From assembly GCA_964517265.1 (NCBI GenBank), contig CAZFBS010000004.1:30070-94069 (forward strand): a DNA stretch of 64,000 nt, in the 5' to 3' direction. The notes beneath the pieces were generated by a model. The model was not told the origin of the DNA. It saw only the letters and a list, made by a program, of their open reading frames with translations, and did not search any database. Position numbers and translations under genes: made by a program. Position 1 is the stretch's first letter, and each line of letters opens with the position of its first letter. This DNA comes from REEP01 sp964517265. Lineage in GTDB: Bacteria > Pseudomonadota > Alphaproteobacteria > Rhodospirillales > Defluviicoccaceae. Of the stretch, positions 49,213 through 58,152 are shown in pieces.

Positions 49213-51633
49213 TTACCTGGAAGGAACCGGATTTGGAGTCTGCGCCGAGAGTCCGCCACACAGTACGTGACGATTGATCGCCGGAATGTAGACCCACTCG
49301 GCGTCTTTGCCTCTGCACTCGTTGATGATGTCGACGGTCTGCAGGGTTTCCGCGGCATCGACAACCGCATCACGAGGCGGTTGCGCGGGCTCTCGCGCGG
49401 ATGGCTCGGGGGCCGCAGCGGACGCCTGCTGCTCCAGCGCTGCCAGCACGGGCTCGCTCAATTCTCCGGTCGCGGGGATGCCTGCGCTTCTCTGGAACTC
49501 CCGCAAGGCGTTTCGGGTCCTATCCCCGAACAGACCATCGACCGGACCGCGATACAAACGCAGTTGCGCCAGCAGCGTCTGTGCGCGCATGACGGTGCTG
49601 TCGAACTGCCAGCGTATCTCCGGCTCCGGCTCCGGTGGTGGATTGGCTTCACTCTCTACGGGTGCCGCCGCGACGCTGGCAGGGGCTTCATCGGGGACGT
49701 CAGCGCCCGCCGCGCCGTCGCCCATCATCCGGGCTGCCAGCTGCTCCTCCTCCCTCGCAGAGGGCAATCGGCTGGTTGGCGCTTGTGCCCCCGGTTGCGC
49801 AGCTTCGGCCGTTGTGCCGGCCCCGGCGGGATCGCCGTCGGTCGTACCGCCGGCGGCGGAATCGGTGCTCTCGTCCTCTTCGACAATAGCGGCGATATCC
49901 GGCCGCGAGAGCAGTTCGGCAATCTCATCCCTTGGCGCCGCTGGCGGATCGGCGATCGGATCGCCGCTCAGCAGCCCCTCGTCTGCCTCCTCTGCCTCTT
50001 CTGCCTGGGCGGCAAGTTCGGCATCGTCTTCGGCGGAAATCGGCGGCCGAACGACGTCCTCCACCTCTCGCGGCTCTGGCGCAATCGGCGCTGGGGCAAC
50101 CGGCGCTGGGGCGGCAGGCTCTGACGCCGCCGGCTCCGGGGCAACCGGCTCCGGGGCAGCAGGTTCCCGGGCAGCAGGTTTTGGGGCGGCAGGCTCCGGC
50201 GTCGGATCTGTCGCCGCCGCTGGCGGCTCGGCGCTGTTCCCTGCCGGCACCGCGCTTTCCAACTCCCGTTCCACGCCTTCCGGCGCCGGTGCGGGCGCGT
50301 TCCCCGTGTCACTCACGGCGGGGGAGGGGGCGGCGTTCCCTGCCCCTACGGAGTCGATCGTCTCGACGTCGGGAATGATCCGGACCACCTCCACCGGCTC
50401 GATGTCGCCTTGCCCGGCAAGATAACCGACCGCCCCCATCACCACCGCGATCCCGCAGATCGCCACCACCCCGGCGCCGCCTCGCCGCCGAGGCGGCTTT
50501 GCGGCTGGCGGCGGGAACGGGGGCGCGACCGCCGCAGGTCCCGCCTCCGTCGCGGCGGGATCGAGCGGAACGGGCTCGTCAAGACGACCGGGGCGGGGGG
50601 AAGTCCCCGTCTTGAGCGGGATCGTTCGCTCGCCCTTCTCCGGCTCGCGCGACCTCGGGGTTCCCACCTGCGCCGATAACGCGGCGGGAGGACCAACTTC
50701 GACGGAAGGCCGCGGCTCGACATAAGCCCGTCGTTCGTACCGTGTCTCCACCGCCGGGGCGGAGGCGGTTGGCGGCGAGGGGGACGAAGCGGCGCCGCTT
50801 CCGCCCAAAGACGCGGGGACCGGTCCCAGCCCCATGCTGATCTTGCGCGAAAACTCCCTCAGGTGGCTCGGCAGGTAGATCTGATGGGCGGCCTCCTTGA
50901 CCAGATCCGACTCGATCGGGAAACTGTCATTCTCTTCCGCCAGGCTCATGGCCCGGTTGCAGATCTCGACAACGCGCTTGGGCGTTCCCTTGGCGTAGAA
51001 AGCGACTTTCTCGCTCGCCGACTGGGTGAACATATCCTCGATCGCCAATCCGGCGACCTGGAGTCGGTGCCCGATCACCTCTTCGATGTCCGCGGCAGTC
51101 AGCGGCGGCAGCGTAACCACGGTGTCGAGCATCGTGCAAAGATCCTGCCGGCGCGATGCGCCTTGCGGATCGACGGCGGTGGCTGCACACGATACCACCA
51201 GCGCCACCTGCTCCCGCTTCTCGCGAAGGATGCTCCACCACTCCCGAAGCTCCGCCATCTCGGCACGGGTGAGTTGGTCGACGTCGTCCAGCAGGAGAAC
51301 ATCTGCCGTCTTGCCCGCCGCCAAGGCGGTTCCTTTGGCCCCCTCCCACGCCGGTGGAGCCGAGCTGGCGGATGCACGGGCGCCGCATCGAACCACCCGA
51401 TCGGGATGGAGGAAGCCGGCGCCGGACGCGGAAAGGTGGTCTGCAAGCTTGTAGAGTAATGCCGTCTTGCCCGATCCCGCGGCGCCTGCGCATGCCACAG
51501 CCACGGTGCCGCCGGCAATGGCGGCCTCGATCTGTGCCATCGGCGCCGAGCGTGCCTCTCCGCACCAGAAGAACCGGGTGTCGGCAGTCTCGCCGAAAGG
51601 CTCACTGCCCGGTGGCACTGTCATGGAATCCAT
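49213..51633 (-). CDS. ExeA/GspA-like AAA ATPase with periplasmic peptidoglycan-binding domain
   Basis: About 806 residues from ATG 51633 after GAGGATCTTG (ATG 51645 also possible). The N-terminal AAA domain has Walker A GAAGSGKTALL, Walker B DVLLLDDVDQL and the GTPKRVVEICNRAM helix typical of ExeA-type ATPases. A membrane segment (AGVVAICGIAVVMGAVGYLAG) near residue 400 is followed by a long Ala/Pro/Glu-rich periplasmic linker, then a PG_binding_1 domain (LLAQLRLYRGPVDGLFGDRTRNALREFQRSAGI) and a short Cys-containing tail. ExeA relatives help place secretion channels through the wall. The FecR/SGGD gene follows 109 bases downstream. Confidence 0.85.
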   Translation of the reverse strand: MDSMTVPPGSEPFGETADTRFFWCGEARSAPMAQIEAAIAGGTVAVACAGAAGSGKTALLYKLADHLSASGAGFLHPDRVVRCGARASASSAPPAWEGAKGTALAAGKTADVLLLDDVDQLTRAEMAELREWWSILREKREQVALVVSCAATAVDPQGASRRQDLCTMLDTVVTLPPLTAADIEEVIGHRLQVAGLAIEDMFTQSASEKVAFYAKGTPKRVVEICNRAMSLAEENDSFPIESDLVKEAAHQIYLPSHLREFSRKISMGLGPVPASLGGSGAASSPSPPTASAPAVETRYERRAYVEPRPSVEVGPPAALSAQVGTPRSREPEKGERTIPLKTGTSPRPGRLDEPVPLDPAATEAGPAAVAPPFPPPAAKPPRRRGGAGVVAICGIAVVMGAVGYLAGQGDIEPVEVVRIIPDVETIDSVGAGNAAPSPAVSDTGNAPAPAPEGVERELESAVPAGNSAEPPAAATDPTPEPAAPKPAAREPAAPEPVAPEPAASEPAAPAPVAPAPIAPEPREVEDVVRPPISAEDDAELAAQAEEAEEADEGLLSGDPIADPPAAPRDEIAELLSRPDIAAIVEEDESTDSAAGGTTDGDPAGAGTTAEAAQPGAQAPTSRLPSAREEEQLAARMMGDGAAGADVPDEAPASVAAAPVESEANPPPEPEPEIRWQFDSTVMRAQTLLAQLRLYRGPVDGLFGDRTRNALREFQRSAGIPATGELSEPVLAALEQQASAAAPEPSAREPAQPPRDAVVDAAETLQTVDIINECRGKDAEWVYIPAINRHVLCGGLSAQTPNPVPSR

Positions 51634-51645
51634 CAAGATCCTCAT

Positions 51646-51992
51646 CGGTGACGCTTTGGCTGGCAGCCAACGTTAAGACCGGCACAACACGCCAGCGCGG
51701 GCGGCTGAGACCGGTCAACCATCCTCCCGATGTCGGGCATCAGCATCATGGGGCTACCCGTTTATTGTGTCAGTACGTAGGCACAAAATGAAGCACTTTG
51801 AAGCCTGCTCAACTGTGAGATAAGCCACATCATCGCTGCATGCCCGCACAATGCGCACGCGCGCCGGGCGGCGGTAGGCCCGGATGGCTCTCGCTGGCCG
51901 CTGTCTTGTTGCGTCGGAAAGTGGCGAACAAGCCGGAACGGGAGCCCTCGCCGTGCGAGAAGGCGGAAACGCCCGGGCCTTCAAAAGCGGCC
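51646..51992. other. Non-coding stretch between crcB2 and the ExeA-like gene
   Basis: 347 bases with no recognisable gene. It must hold the promoter of the ExeA-like gene on the minus strand. A palindrome-like CCGATGTCGGGCATCAG and a local AT-rich patch at about 51760-51800 are the only visible features. Confidence 0.4.
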
Positions 51993-52433
51993 TCATTGCA
52001 GGCGGTTGGCGCGGCGCGCCAATGCATGGCCGATCCACACGGCGATCAGCCACAAGATCAATGAGAGAACGACATAGCCGACTGCCGAAACCAAGCGATT
52101 CTGTTCGACAAGAAGCACTGTCTCGAGACTGAAGATCGAAAACGTCGTAAACCCGCCGCAGAAGCCCGCGAGAACGAACTGGCGCATCGCGGGGTCGAGG
52201 AACAGGCGCCCGCCGGGCTCCGTCAGGGTGGCGTAATAACCGATGACGAAGGAGCCGAGGATATTGACGATCAAGGTGCCCCAGGGAAACCAGGTGCCGA
52301 ACAGGGACATCATCCCGAACGAGCAGAGGTACCGGAACACCGCCCCGAGGCCGCTGCCGAGGCCGACGGCGAGATAGAGCCGGAGATGGGCATCGAGATG
52401 GATGCGGGACGGGACGTTCGTGTCGGCGGCCAC
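51993..52433 (-). CDS. crcB: Fluoride channel subunit CrcB/Fluc (second copy)
   Basis: 146 residues from GTG 52433, five bases after the stop of the first crcB gene. Four membrane helices with AVGLGSGLGAVFRYLC, WGTLIVNILGSFVIGYY and GFCGGFTTFSIFSLETVLLV, the last being the Phe/Thr fluoride pathway motif. Fluc channels are dual-topology dimers; adjacent gene pairs usually form a heterodimer with opposite topologies. They let fluoride leave the cell. Confidence 0.9.
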   Translation of the reverse strand: MAADTNVPSRIHLDAHLRLYLAVGLGSGLGAVFRYLCSFGMMSLFGTWFPWGTLIVNILGSFVIGYYATLTEPGGRLFLDPAMRQFVLAGFCGGFTTFSIFSLETVLLVEQNRLVSAVGYVVLSLILWLIAVWIGHALARRANRLQ

Positions 52434-52438
52434 CCGTT

Positions 52439-52873
52439 CTAGATTCCCAAAATCCAAGGAACCGAGAGATAGCCGGTGGCCGCGGCGATCAGGCACAGGG
52501 CTATGGATCCGGCGACATTGAAAAACGCATGCAGCAATTCCCGCTCCCGAATCAGCGCGAGTGTCTGCAGGCTGAAGGACGAGACGGTCGTGTAGCTGCC
52601 GAGAACGCCAACGGCGAGGGCAAGCCACAACCGCATCGGGCCCTCTGCCTCACCGTCGGATGGCGGCAGCAGAGCCGCGAGTGCACCGATCGCCAGCGCG
52701 CCGGTGACGTTGACGACGAGGGTGCCCCAGGGAAACCGCTCACCAACGCGCCGGGCGACCAAACCGGAAAGGGCGAAACGGGCGATCCCGCCGAGCGCTC
52801 CGGCCACAGCGACAATCAGGATGTGAAGGATCAAGGCATTCCAGCAGGGTCCGATTGATGCCGAAAGAGACAT
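52439..52873 (-). CDS. crcB: Fluoride channel subunit CrcB/Fluc (first copy)
   Basis: 144 residues, four membrane helices: HILIVAVAGALGGIARFALS, PWGTLVVNVTGALAIGALAALL, LWLALAVGVLGSYTTVSSFSLQTLALI and the last SIALCLIAAATGYLSV. The TTFS motif is changed to TTVSSFS. Directly ahead of the second copy. No fluoride riboswitch was found in the 96 bases upstream. Confidence 0.88.
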   Translation of the reverse strand: MSLSASIGPCWNALILHILIVAVAGALGGIARFALSGLVARRVGERFPWGTLVVNVTGALAIGALAALLPPSDGEAEGPMRLWLALAVGVLGSYTTVSSFSLQTLALIRERELLHAFFNVAGSIALCLIAAATGYLSVPWILGI

Positions 52874-52969
52874 CCAGCGTCCGCGAAACGACCGATCGGT
52901 CCTGGCGATGATTCTCGCGCACCCCTCATCGACCGTTGCTTTCTGAGCGGAACGTTTCGCCGCATTGGC

Positions 52970-53857
52970 TTAGGCCAGTTCTTCCATCTTCCGCACGATG
53001 AACTCGCGAAATACCGCGATCCGATTCGAATGCCGCAATTCCTCGGCATAAACGAAGTAGACGTCAAGGACGGGTCCCCGCAACTCCGGCAGGATCTCGA
53101 CCAGGTTTCCGGTCTCGCGGTGCATGTAATGCGGCAACGCGCCGATCCCGATCCCGCTCTGGACGGCCCGGAGGATGCCGTAGGTGCTGTTGACCCGCAA
53201 AAACGCCTTGCGCTTGCCGCCGCCGCTGACGCCCGCCTCCAGCAGCCAGTTCAGATTGGGCACTGGCGGGCGGGCATCTTCGCCGAACACCACCAGTCGA
53301 TGATGATCGAGGTCCTGCGGCTTGCGTGGAGTGCCGTGCTTCTGCAGGTAGGCGGGCGCCGCATAGACATGATAGCGGATATTCATCAGCCGACGCTGGA
53401 TCAGGTCGGACTGGGTCGGGGGCGCCATCCGAATGGCAACGTCGGCCTCGCGCATCGACAGGTCCAGCTCGTTGTCGGTGAGGACGAGAGCGACTTCGAT
53501 GTCGGGGTTCTCTTCGAGAAATTCCTTCAGCCGAGGAGCCAGCCACACCGAGCCGAAGGCGACGGTTGCGGTAATTTTCAAGGGGCCTTGGGGCCGCTCG
53601 CGGCTTTCGATGATCCGCCCTTCCGCCATATTCAGCTTGGCGAAAATCTCCCGCACGGTCTGGAACAGGATCTCGCCCTGTTCGGTAAGCATCAATCCAC
53701 GCGCATGCCGATGGAACAGGGGGACCTGCAGACTTTCCTCCAGTCCGCTCACCTGTCGGCTGACCGCCGACTGGCTCAAATTCAGGCTCTCGCCGGCGCG
53801 GGTGAAGCTGCCTGCCTCGGCGACTGCATGGAACACCCGAAGCTTATCCCAATCCAT
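52970..53857 (-). CDS. LysR-family transcriptional regulator
   Basis: 295 residues from ATG 53857 (MDWDKLRVFHAVAEAGSFTRAGESLNLSQSAVSRQVSGLEESL), a classical LysR helix-turn-helix. The effector-binding domain has LKITATVAFGSVWLAPRLKEFLEENPDIEV and DVAIRMAPPTQSDLIQRRLM, like the GcvA/AmpR-type branch. It lies downstream of trxB on the same strand, a pairing common in alphaproteobacteria. Regulon unknown. Confidence 0.92.
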   Translation of the reverse strand: MDWDKLRVFHAVAEAGSFTRAGESLNLSQSAVSRQVSGLEESLQVPLFHRHARGLMLTEQGEILFQTVREIFAKLNMAEGRIIESRERPQGPLKITATVAFGSVWLAPRLKEFLEENPDIEVALVLTDNELDLSMREADVAIRMAPPTQSDLIQRRLMNIRYHVYAAPAYLQKHGTPRKPQDLDHHRLVVFGEDARPPVPNLNWLLEAGVSGGGKRKAFLRVNSTYGILRAVQSGIGIGALPHYMHRETGNLVEILPELRGPVLDVYFVYAEELRHSNRIAVFREFIVRKMEELA

Positions 53858-54019
53858 CAACCATCCAGTTTGCTGGCATCAACGCGTTTCTCTTGAACGA
53901 GGGTCACCCGCTACGCTTGCCTCCAAAAGGGTCCCGCCTCCGCGGAGGCGTGGCTGTCTGCCTCGTTGCCGCGCCATGATGTTCGCGAGCGGACCGTGGC
54001 GCCGCGGTTCTCTCACGCG

Positions 54020-54985
54020 TTATGCCGCGGCTTCGGCGGAAAGGTCATGGAGAGCAAGAAAACGCTCAGCCTGCAGTGCCGCCATGCAGCCGGTGCCGGC
54101 TGCCGTCACCGCTTGTCTCCATACCTTGTCCTGGACGTCGCCGCCGGCGAATACGCCGGGAACGCTGGTGGCGGTGCTCCCGGGCGGGGTAACGATGTAG
54201 CCTTCACTGTCGAGCTCGAGTTGACCGCGAAACAGTTCCGAGTTCGGGGTGTGGCCGATGGCGATGAACACCCCGTCGACCGGCACATCGGAAAGCGCCT
54301 GCGTCTTGACGTTGCGTATCCGAATTCCCGCCACGCCCGGCGGATCTTCATGACCCAGGATTTCGTCGACGACGCTGTCCCAGAGGACCGTCACCTTTTT
54401 GTTGGCGAACAACCGTTCCTGCAGAATTTTTTCGGCCCGGAATTGGTCGCGGCGATGGATGATGGTGACCTTGCTGGCGAAATTGGTGAGAAACAGGGCT
54501 TCTTCGACGGCCGTATTGCCTCCGCCAACGACGGCGACCTCCTTACCGCGAAAGAAAAAGCCGTCACAGGTTGCGCACGCGGAGACGCCAAATCCCTGGT
54601 ATTTTTCCTCGCTCGCGAGCCCGAGCCAGCGCGCCGATGCGCCGGTGCAGACGATCAGTGCCTCGGCGCTGTAGTGTGCGCCCGAGTCACCCTTCACCAT
54701 GAACGGTCGTTGGCTGAGGTCGACCTGCACGGCGAGATCATCAATCAACGTCGTCCCGACATGAGCCGCCTGCTTTTCCATCTGCTCCATCAGCCAAGGT
54801 CCCTGGATCGCCTCGGCGAAGCCCGGATAATTTTCCACATCGGTGGTGATCGTCAATTGGCCGCCCGGCTGCAGTCCCCGGATCAGGATCGGTCGCAGGT
54901 TGGCCCGCGCGGCATAAACAGCCGCGGTGCATCCGGCCGGGCCTGATCCCAGGATCACGACCTTGCTTTTGTGCTGGATTGGCAT
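54020..54985 (-). CDS. trxB: Thioredoxin reductase
   Basis: FAD- and NADPH-dependent reductase of thioredoxin. 321 residues. FAD site VVILGSGPAGCTAAVYAARAN, redox-active CATCDGFF (Cys-Ala-Thr-Cys), NADPH site VAVVGGGNTAVEEALFLT, and GVFAGGDVQDKVWRQAVTAAGTGCMAAL. The start MPIQHKSKVVILG is the normal N terminus. Confidence 0.96.
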   Translation of the reverse strand: MPIQHKSKVVILGSGPAGCTAAVYAARANLRPILIRGLQPGGQLTITTDVENYPGFAEAIQGPWLMEQMEKQAAHVGTTLIDDLAVQVDLSQRPFMVKGDSGAHYSAEALIVCTGASARWLGLASEEKYQGFGVSACATCDGFFFRGKEVAVVGGGNTAVEEALFLTNFASKVTIIHRRDQFRAEKILQERLFANKKVTVLWDSVVDEILGHEDPPGVAGIRIRNVKTQALSDVPVDGVFIAIGHTPNSELFRGQLELDSEGYIVTPPGSTATSVPGVFAGGDVQDKVWRQAVTAAGTGCMAALQAERFLALHDLSAEAAA

Positions 54986-55172
54986 GAGCTGAAGAGCATG
55001 TCCGTTCGGTTGGGCGTTGATACGACAGGCGCAAAATGACGCGAATGCAGCATAAGTGCGGGTGCGTCAGCGCGCAAGAGACCGCCGGTCCAAACGAGGA
55101 TAGACGGGGTTCGGCCCTCGCGTAACGGGCTTGTTGTACGAGAGAAACGGCGACGAATTCTCGCAAAGATCG

Positions 55173-55190
55173 GTGTCAGGTCGTTGACAC
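55173..55190. promoter_or_regulatory. Palindromic operator candidate over the pheA -35 box
   Basis: GTGTCA-GGTCGT-TGACAC is a perfect 6-6-6 inverted repeat whose right arm shares five bases with the TTGACA -35 box. A bound protein would block the promoter. The regulator is unknown. Confidence 0.5.
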
Positions 55191-55213
55191 TGTTCTACCG
55201 CCGAGTGGATACT
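55184..55213 (+). promoter_or_regulatory. Promoter of pheA
   Basis: TTGACA (55184-55189), an 18-base spacer and GATACT (55208-55213, five of six to TATACT-type) form a good sigma-70 promoter. Start expected near 55220, giving a leader of about 130 bases. Confidence 0.6.
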
Positions 55214-55349
55214 CCGGCGGCGTCCGTCCCCAGCCCCGCGTCTGCCGCTTTGCCGAAACGACGGCAGGGTTCGGCGCAGGATCGGGAGTATGCGTCGATA
55301 CGGACCTACGATCGCCTTGAAACTACCGAAAAAGAAGATTTCCTTCGCC

Positions 55350-56213
55350 ATGTCGTCTGATCCCACTCATACGATCGCCTTCCAAGGCGCCCCCGGCGCC
55401 TACTCGGACCTTGCCTGCCGCTCGGCAAGGCCGGAGATGAACACGCTGCCATGCCGATCGTTTGAGGATGCGTTCGCCGCCGTTCATCACGGCCGGGCCG
55501 CGCTCGCAATGATTCCGATCGAAAACAGTGTGGCGGGACGCGTCGCCGACATTCACCACCTGCTTCCCGGCTCAGGACTGCACATCATCGGCGAGCATTA
55601 TCAGCGCATCAATCATCACCTGCTCGGCCTCAAGGGCGCCCGGGTCAGCGACCTTACCCATGTTCACAGCCACATCCATGCACTCAACCAGTGCCGCACC
55701 TTGATCCGCGAACTCGGTGTCGAGGCCGTTGTTCGGGTGGATACCGCCGGCGCCGCCGCCGAGATCGCCGCCAATCAGGACAAGACGCAAGGTGTCATTG
55801 CCTCCGAGCTGGCCGGCGCCATCTATGGGCTTGTTTCACTGCGTGCGAATATCGAGGACGCCGAGCACAACACGACCCGGTTTCTGATCATGTCCGGCAC
55901 GGCTGTCGTGCCGCACCCGAAGTCGGGGCCGACGATGAGCAGCTTCGTGTTCCGCGTGCGCAACGTTCCGGCGGCTCTGTACAAGGCGCTGGGCGGCTTT
56001 GCCACCAATGGGGTCAACATGACCAAGCTCGAAAGCTACCTCGTTGGTGGCCGCTTCAATGCCGCGCAGTTCTACGCCGAAGTTGAGGGACATCCCGAAC
56101 ATCGGAATGTCCATCTTGCCCTTGAGGAGTTGGGCTTCTTCTCGCGTGAGGTCCGCATCCTCGGCGTTTATCCTCAGCACCCTTATCGTCTGGAGCGCAG
56201 CGACGACGACTGA
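55350..56213 (+). CDS. pheA: Prephenate dehydratase
   Basis: Converts prephenate to phenylpyruvate in phenylalanine synthesis. ATG 55350 gives 287 residues starting MSSDPTHTIAFQGAPGAYSDLACR; ATG 55290 in frame would add 20 basic residues and has a GGGAG nearby, so it remains possible. Catalytic TRF motif in HNTTRFLIM. C-terminal ACT domain with MTKLESYLVGGRFNAAQFYAEVEGHP, the Phe-binding regulatory site. There is no chorismate mutase domain, as usual in alphaproteobacteria. Confidence 0.93.
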   Translation: MSSDPTHTIAFQGAPGAYSDLACRSARPEMNTLPCRSFEDAFAAVHHGRAALAMIPIENSVAGRVADIHHLLPGSGLHIIGEHYQRINHHLLGLKGARVSDLTHVHSHIHALNQCRTLIRELGVEAVVRVDTAGAAAEIAANQDKTQGVIASELAGAIYGLVSLRANIEDAEHNTTRFLIMSGTAVVPHPKSGPTMSSFVFRVRNVPAALYKALGGFATNGVNMTKLESYLVGGRFNAAQFYAEVEGHPEHRNVHLALEELGFFSREVRILGVYPQHPYRLERSDDD

Positions 56214-56282
56214 GATCGCACCCTGTGACGGCCGGCCACGCGGGCAGGCGATGCGCGCGCTCTAGGGACGGTTCATGCCCGC

Positions 56283-56828
56283 TCAGGCCTTCCGGGCGTC
56301 GGTCTGGATCCGGAGTTGGCGGATGTCGTCCCAGCCATAGGCGATCTGGTGCAGGACCGTGTTCCAAAGCGTTTCATCGCGCTCCGCAACCCGCCGTCCG
56401 CGCATGGTTTCATAGAAAAAGCGCGAAGGATTGTCGGCAAGCACCCAGGCGACCGCCGACTTCATGCCGCGCGCAACCAGCGCATCAAACAGCCGGTTCA
56501 GCAGTTGCCGCCCGATCCCGTTGTCCTGAAACTCCGGCAGGATATAAAGGGTAAAAATCTCTCCGGCGTGGGACAGCCGCTTTTCACGGACCCGCCCGCA
56601 ACTGCCGAAGCCGATCACGCCGTGCTCTCCGGCCTCGGCGACCAGCACGATTTCGCGATTACGCCGCTGTCCCAGCACCCGGGCCCATTCCGCCGTGTGG
56701 GTGCGCTGGCACATTTGCACAAGCGCGTTCTCCGGGAGCAGGCCGGCGTAAGCGCTACGCCACGACTCCACGTGAACGCGGGCAATGGCGGGGGCGTCAA
56801 CGGCACGGGCTTCACGGATCACGATCAC
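56283..56828 (-). CDS. GNAT-family N-acetyltransferase
   Basis: 181 residues. IREARAVDAPAIARVHVESWRSAYAGLLP is the common N terminus of this GNAT group; the acetyl-CoA motif A is TLYILPEFQDNGIGRQLLNRL, and VLADNPSRFFYETMRGRRV is motif B. Substrate cannot be told. Convergent with pheA. Confidence 0.87.
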   Translation of the reverse strand: MIVIREARAVDAPAIARVHVESWRSAYAGLLPENALVQMCQRTHTAEWARVLGQRRNREIVLVAEAGEHGVIGFGSCGRVREKRLSHAGEIFTLYILPEFQDNGIGRQLLNRLFDALVARGMKSAVAWVLADNPSRFFYETMRGRRVAERDETLWNTVLHQIAYGWDDIRQLRIQTDARKA

Positions 56829-57017
56829 GGGTGCTACCTCTCCTCAGACGGTTCTTTCCCCTTCTTTATAAATACCGCAGTTTTGCAAAGAATGGGAGTA
56901 CCGGCGCGCAGGGCCGAACGGAATAACAGGATATTGCCGCCGGCAACTCCGCCAGGGCTGCAAAAGGCCCGCGCGGCTGGACTCGGCTACCGGACTGTTC
57001 CCGCCCGCGCGCCTTCG

Positions 57018-57941
57018 TCACCCGTTCTCGGCCATCCATTCGGTAAGCAGGCGACGGGCAATGGAGTCGGACGAAGGAAGGCGCAGACCGCGCCGATCGA
57101 ACTGAGCGATATCGGCGCGGGTGAACCACTGTGCATCCTCGAGCTCATCGCCATCCAGGCGGAGCGGCGCGTTGCCGTCGGCTTGTGCATGAAAGCCCAG
57201 CATGATCGAGGAGGGGAACGGCCAGGGTTGCGAGCCGTGATAGCGCACGTTGGTGACATCAACACCGGTTTCCTCGCGAACCTCCCGGATGACCGCCTCC
57301 TCCAGACTTTCCCCCGGTTCCACAAAGCCGGCCAGGGTCGAGTACATGCCCTTCGGCCATCTCGCTTGGCGGGCCAGCAGGCATGCCTCGCCGTCCTGGC
57401 GCGAGACCAGCATGATCACCGCCGGGTCGGTCCGCGGGAAGTGCTGGGCGCCGCAACTCCCCCCCAGGCAAAGGCGCAGATGGCCGCCGTCCCGGCTTTG
57501 GGTGATGCTGCCGCACACCCCGCAAAAGCGGTGGCGGCGATGCCAGTGAAGAATGCCTTGAGCGTAGGCGAGCACCGCAGCCTCGTCGGGAGGCAATACC
57601 GCGCCGAACCGGCGCAGCGGGACCGGTCTCGCCCCTCCGGCCAGGGGTGCGATGGTTTCTCGACCATCAGCGGACAGATCAACCGCGAACCATGCTGTGC
57701 CCGTGCCATCGCAGCCGAGCAGAACGACTTCCTCCGCAGCCTCGATGACAGCGGCGGCGCAAGGCCCTTTGATCAGGCCGGCATGCGGCGGATCCCCCTC
57801 GATGATGAAACTGCGATCCTGCCAAACCGGGATGAGGACTGTTCGCGAATCGCGCCGCCTTGCCGTCAGCCAAGCCGCATCGTGACGCGCCAGCGATGCC
57901 CGGTCGAGCATGCAACCCGTGTAGCAGACGGAACCGAACAT
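57018..57941 (-). CDS. nudC: NADH pyrophosphatase / NAD-capped RNA hydrolase NudC
   Basis: Nudix hydrolase that cleaves NADH and removes NAD caps from RNA. 307 residues. Zinc ribbon CGVCG...CLGGSC, then HFPRTDPAVIMLV, the Nudix box GFVEPGESLEEAVIREVREETGV, and the NudC-specific SQPWPFPSSIMLGF. ATG 57911 is an alternative start that would shorten the product by ten residues. Confidence 0.94.
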   Translation of the reverse strand: MFGSVCYTGCMLDRASLARHDAAWLTARRRDSRTVLIPVWQDRSFIIEGDPPHAGLIKGPCAAAVIEAAEEVVLLGCDGTGTAWFAVDLSADGRETIAPLAGGARPVPLRRFGAVLPPDEAAVLAYAQGILHWHRRHRFCGVCGSITQSRDGGHLRLCLGGSCGAQHFPRTDPAVIMLVSRQDGEACLLARQARWPKGMYSTLAGFVEPGESLEEAVIREVREETGVDVTNVRYHGSQPWPFPSSIMLGFHAQADGNAPLRLDGDELEDAQWFTRADIAQFDRRGLRLPSSDSIARRLLTEWMAENG

Positions 57942-58001
57942 GAGGGCAACCTGCCATACCCCGTCCTCTGCGGCAATGGTCGCTGGACGAAGGTCATTTT
58001 A

Positions 58002-58017
58002 TACCCCATATAGGGTA
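58002..58017. promoter_or_regulatory. Palindrome TACCC-CATATA-GGGTA upstream of nudC
   Basis: The arms TACCC and GGGTA flank CATATA in the only AT-rich part of the nudC/lipoprotein divergent region, 60 bases before the nudC start. TATAAA on the minus strand beside it may be a -10 element. Possible operator. Confidence 0.3.
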
Positions 58018-58152
58018 ATTATCGGCTCTGTGGCTGGTCCCCTTGCCGCTGTCGTGGCCGCGTGGGCGATAAAGCTGACATTTGCATCCATTTGCTAACT
58101 TTTGAGGACGTTTTTTAGCGGCATGGATCATCATAACCGGGAGAGTGATGCC

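Larger units (their letters stand above)
54986..55349. other. Divergent trxB/pheA region
   Basis: 364 bases with no gene. It holds a strong sigma-70-like promoter for pheA overlapped by a palindrome (separate entries) and a GC-rich leader of about 130 bases before the pheA ATG. The trxB promoter must be in the left part; no clear element is seen. Confidence 0.5.

Noticed and set aside
52874..52969. Fluoride riboswitch upstream of crcB
   Set aside because: None of the conserved crcB-motif blocks can be found by eye.
58034..58054. Second sigma-54 promoter (TGGC...TTGCC)
   Set aside because: Spacing between GG and GC is one base too long and the -24 box is incomplete.
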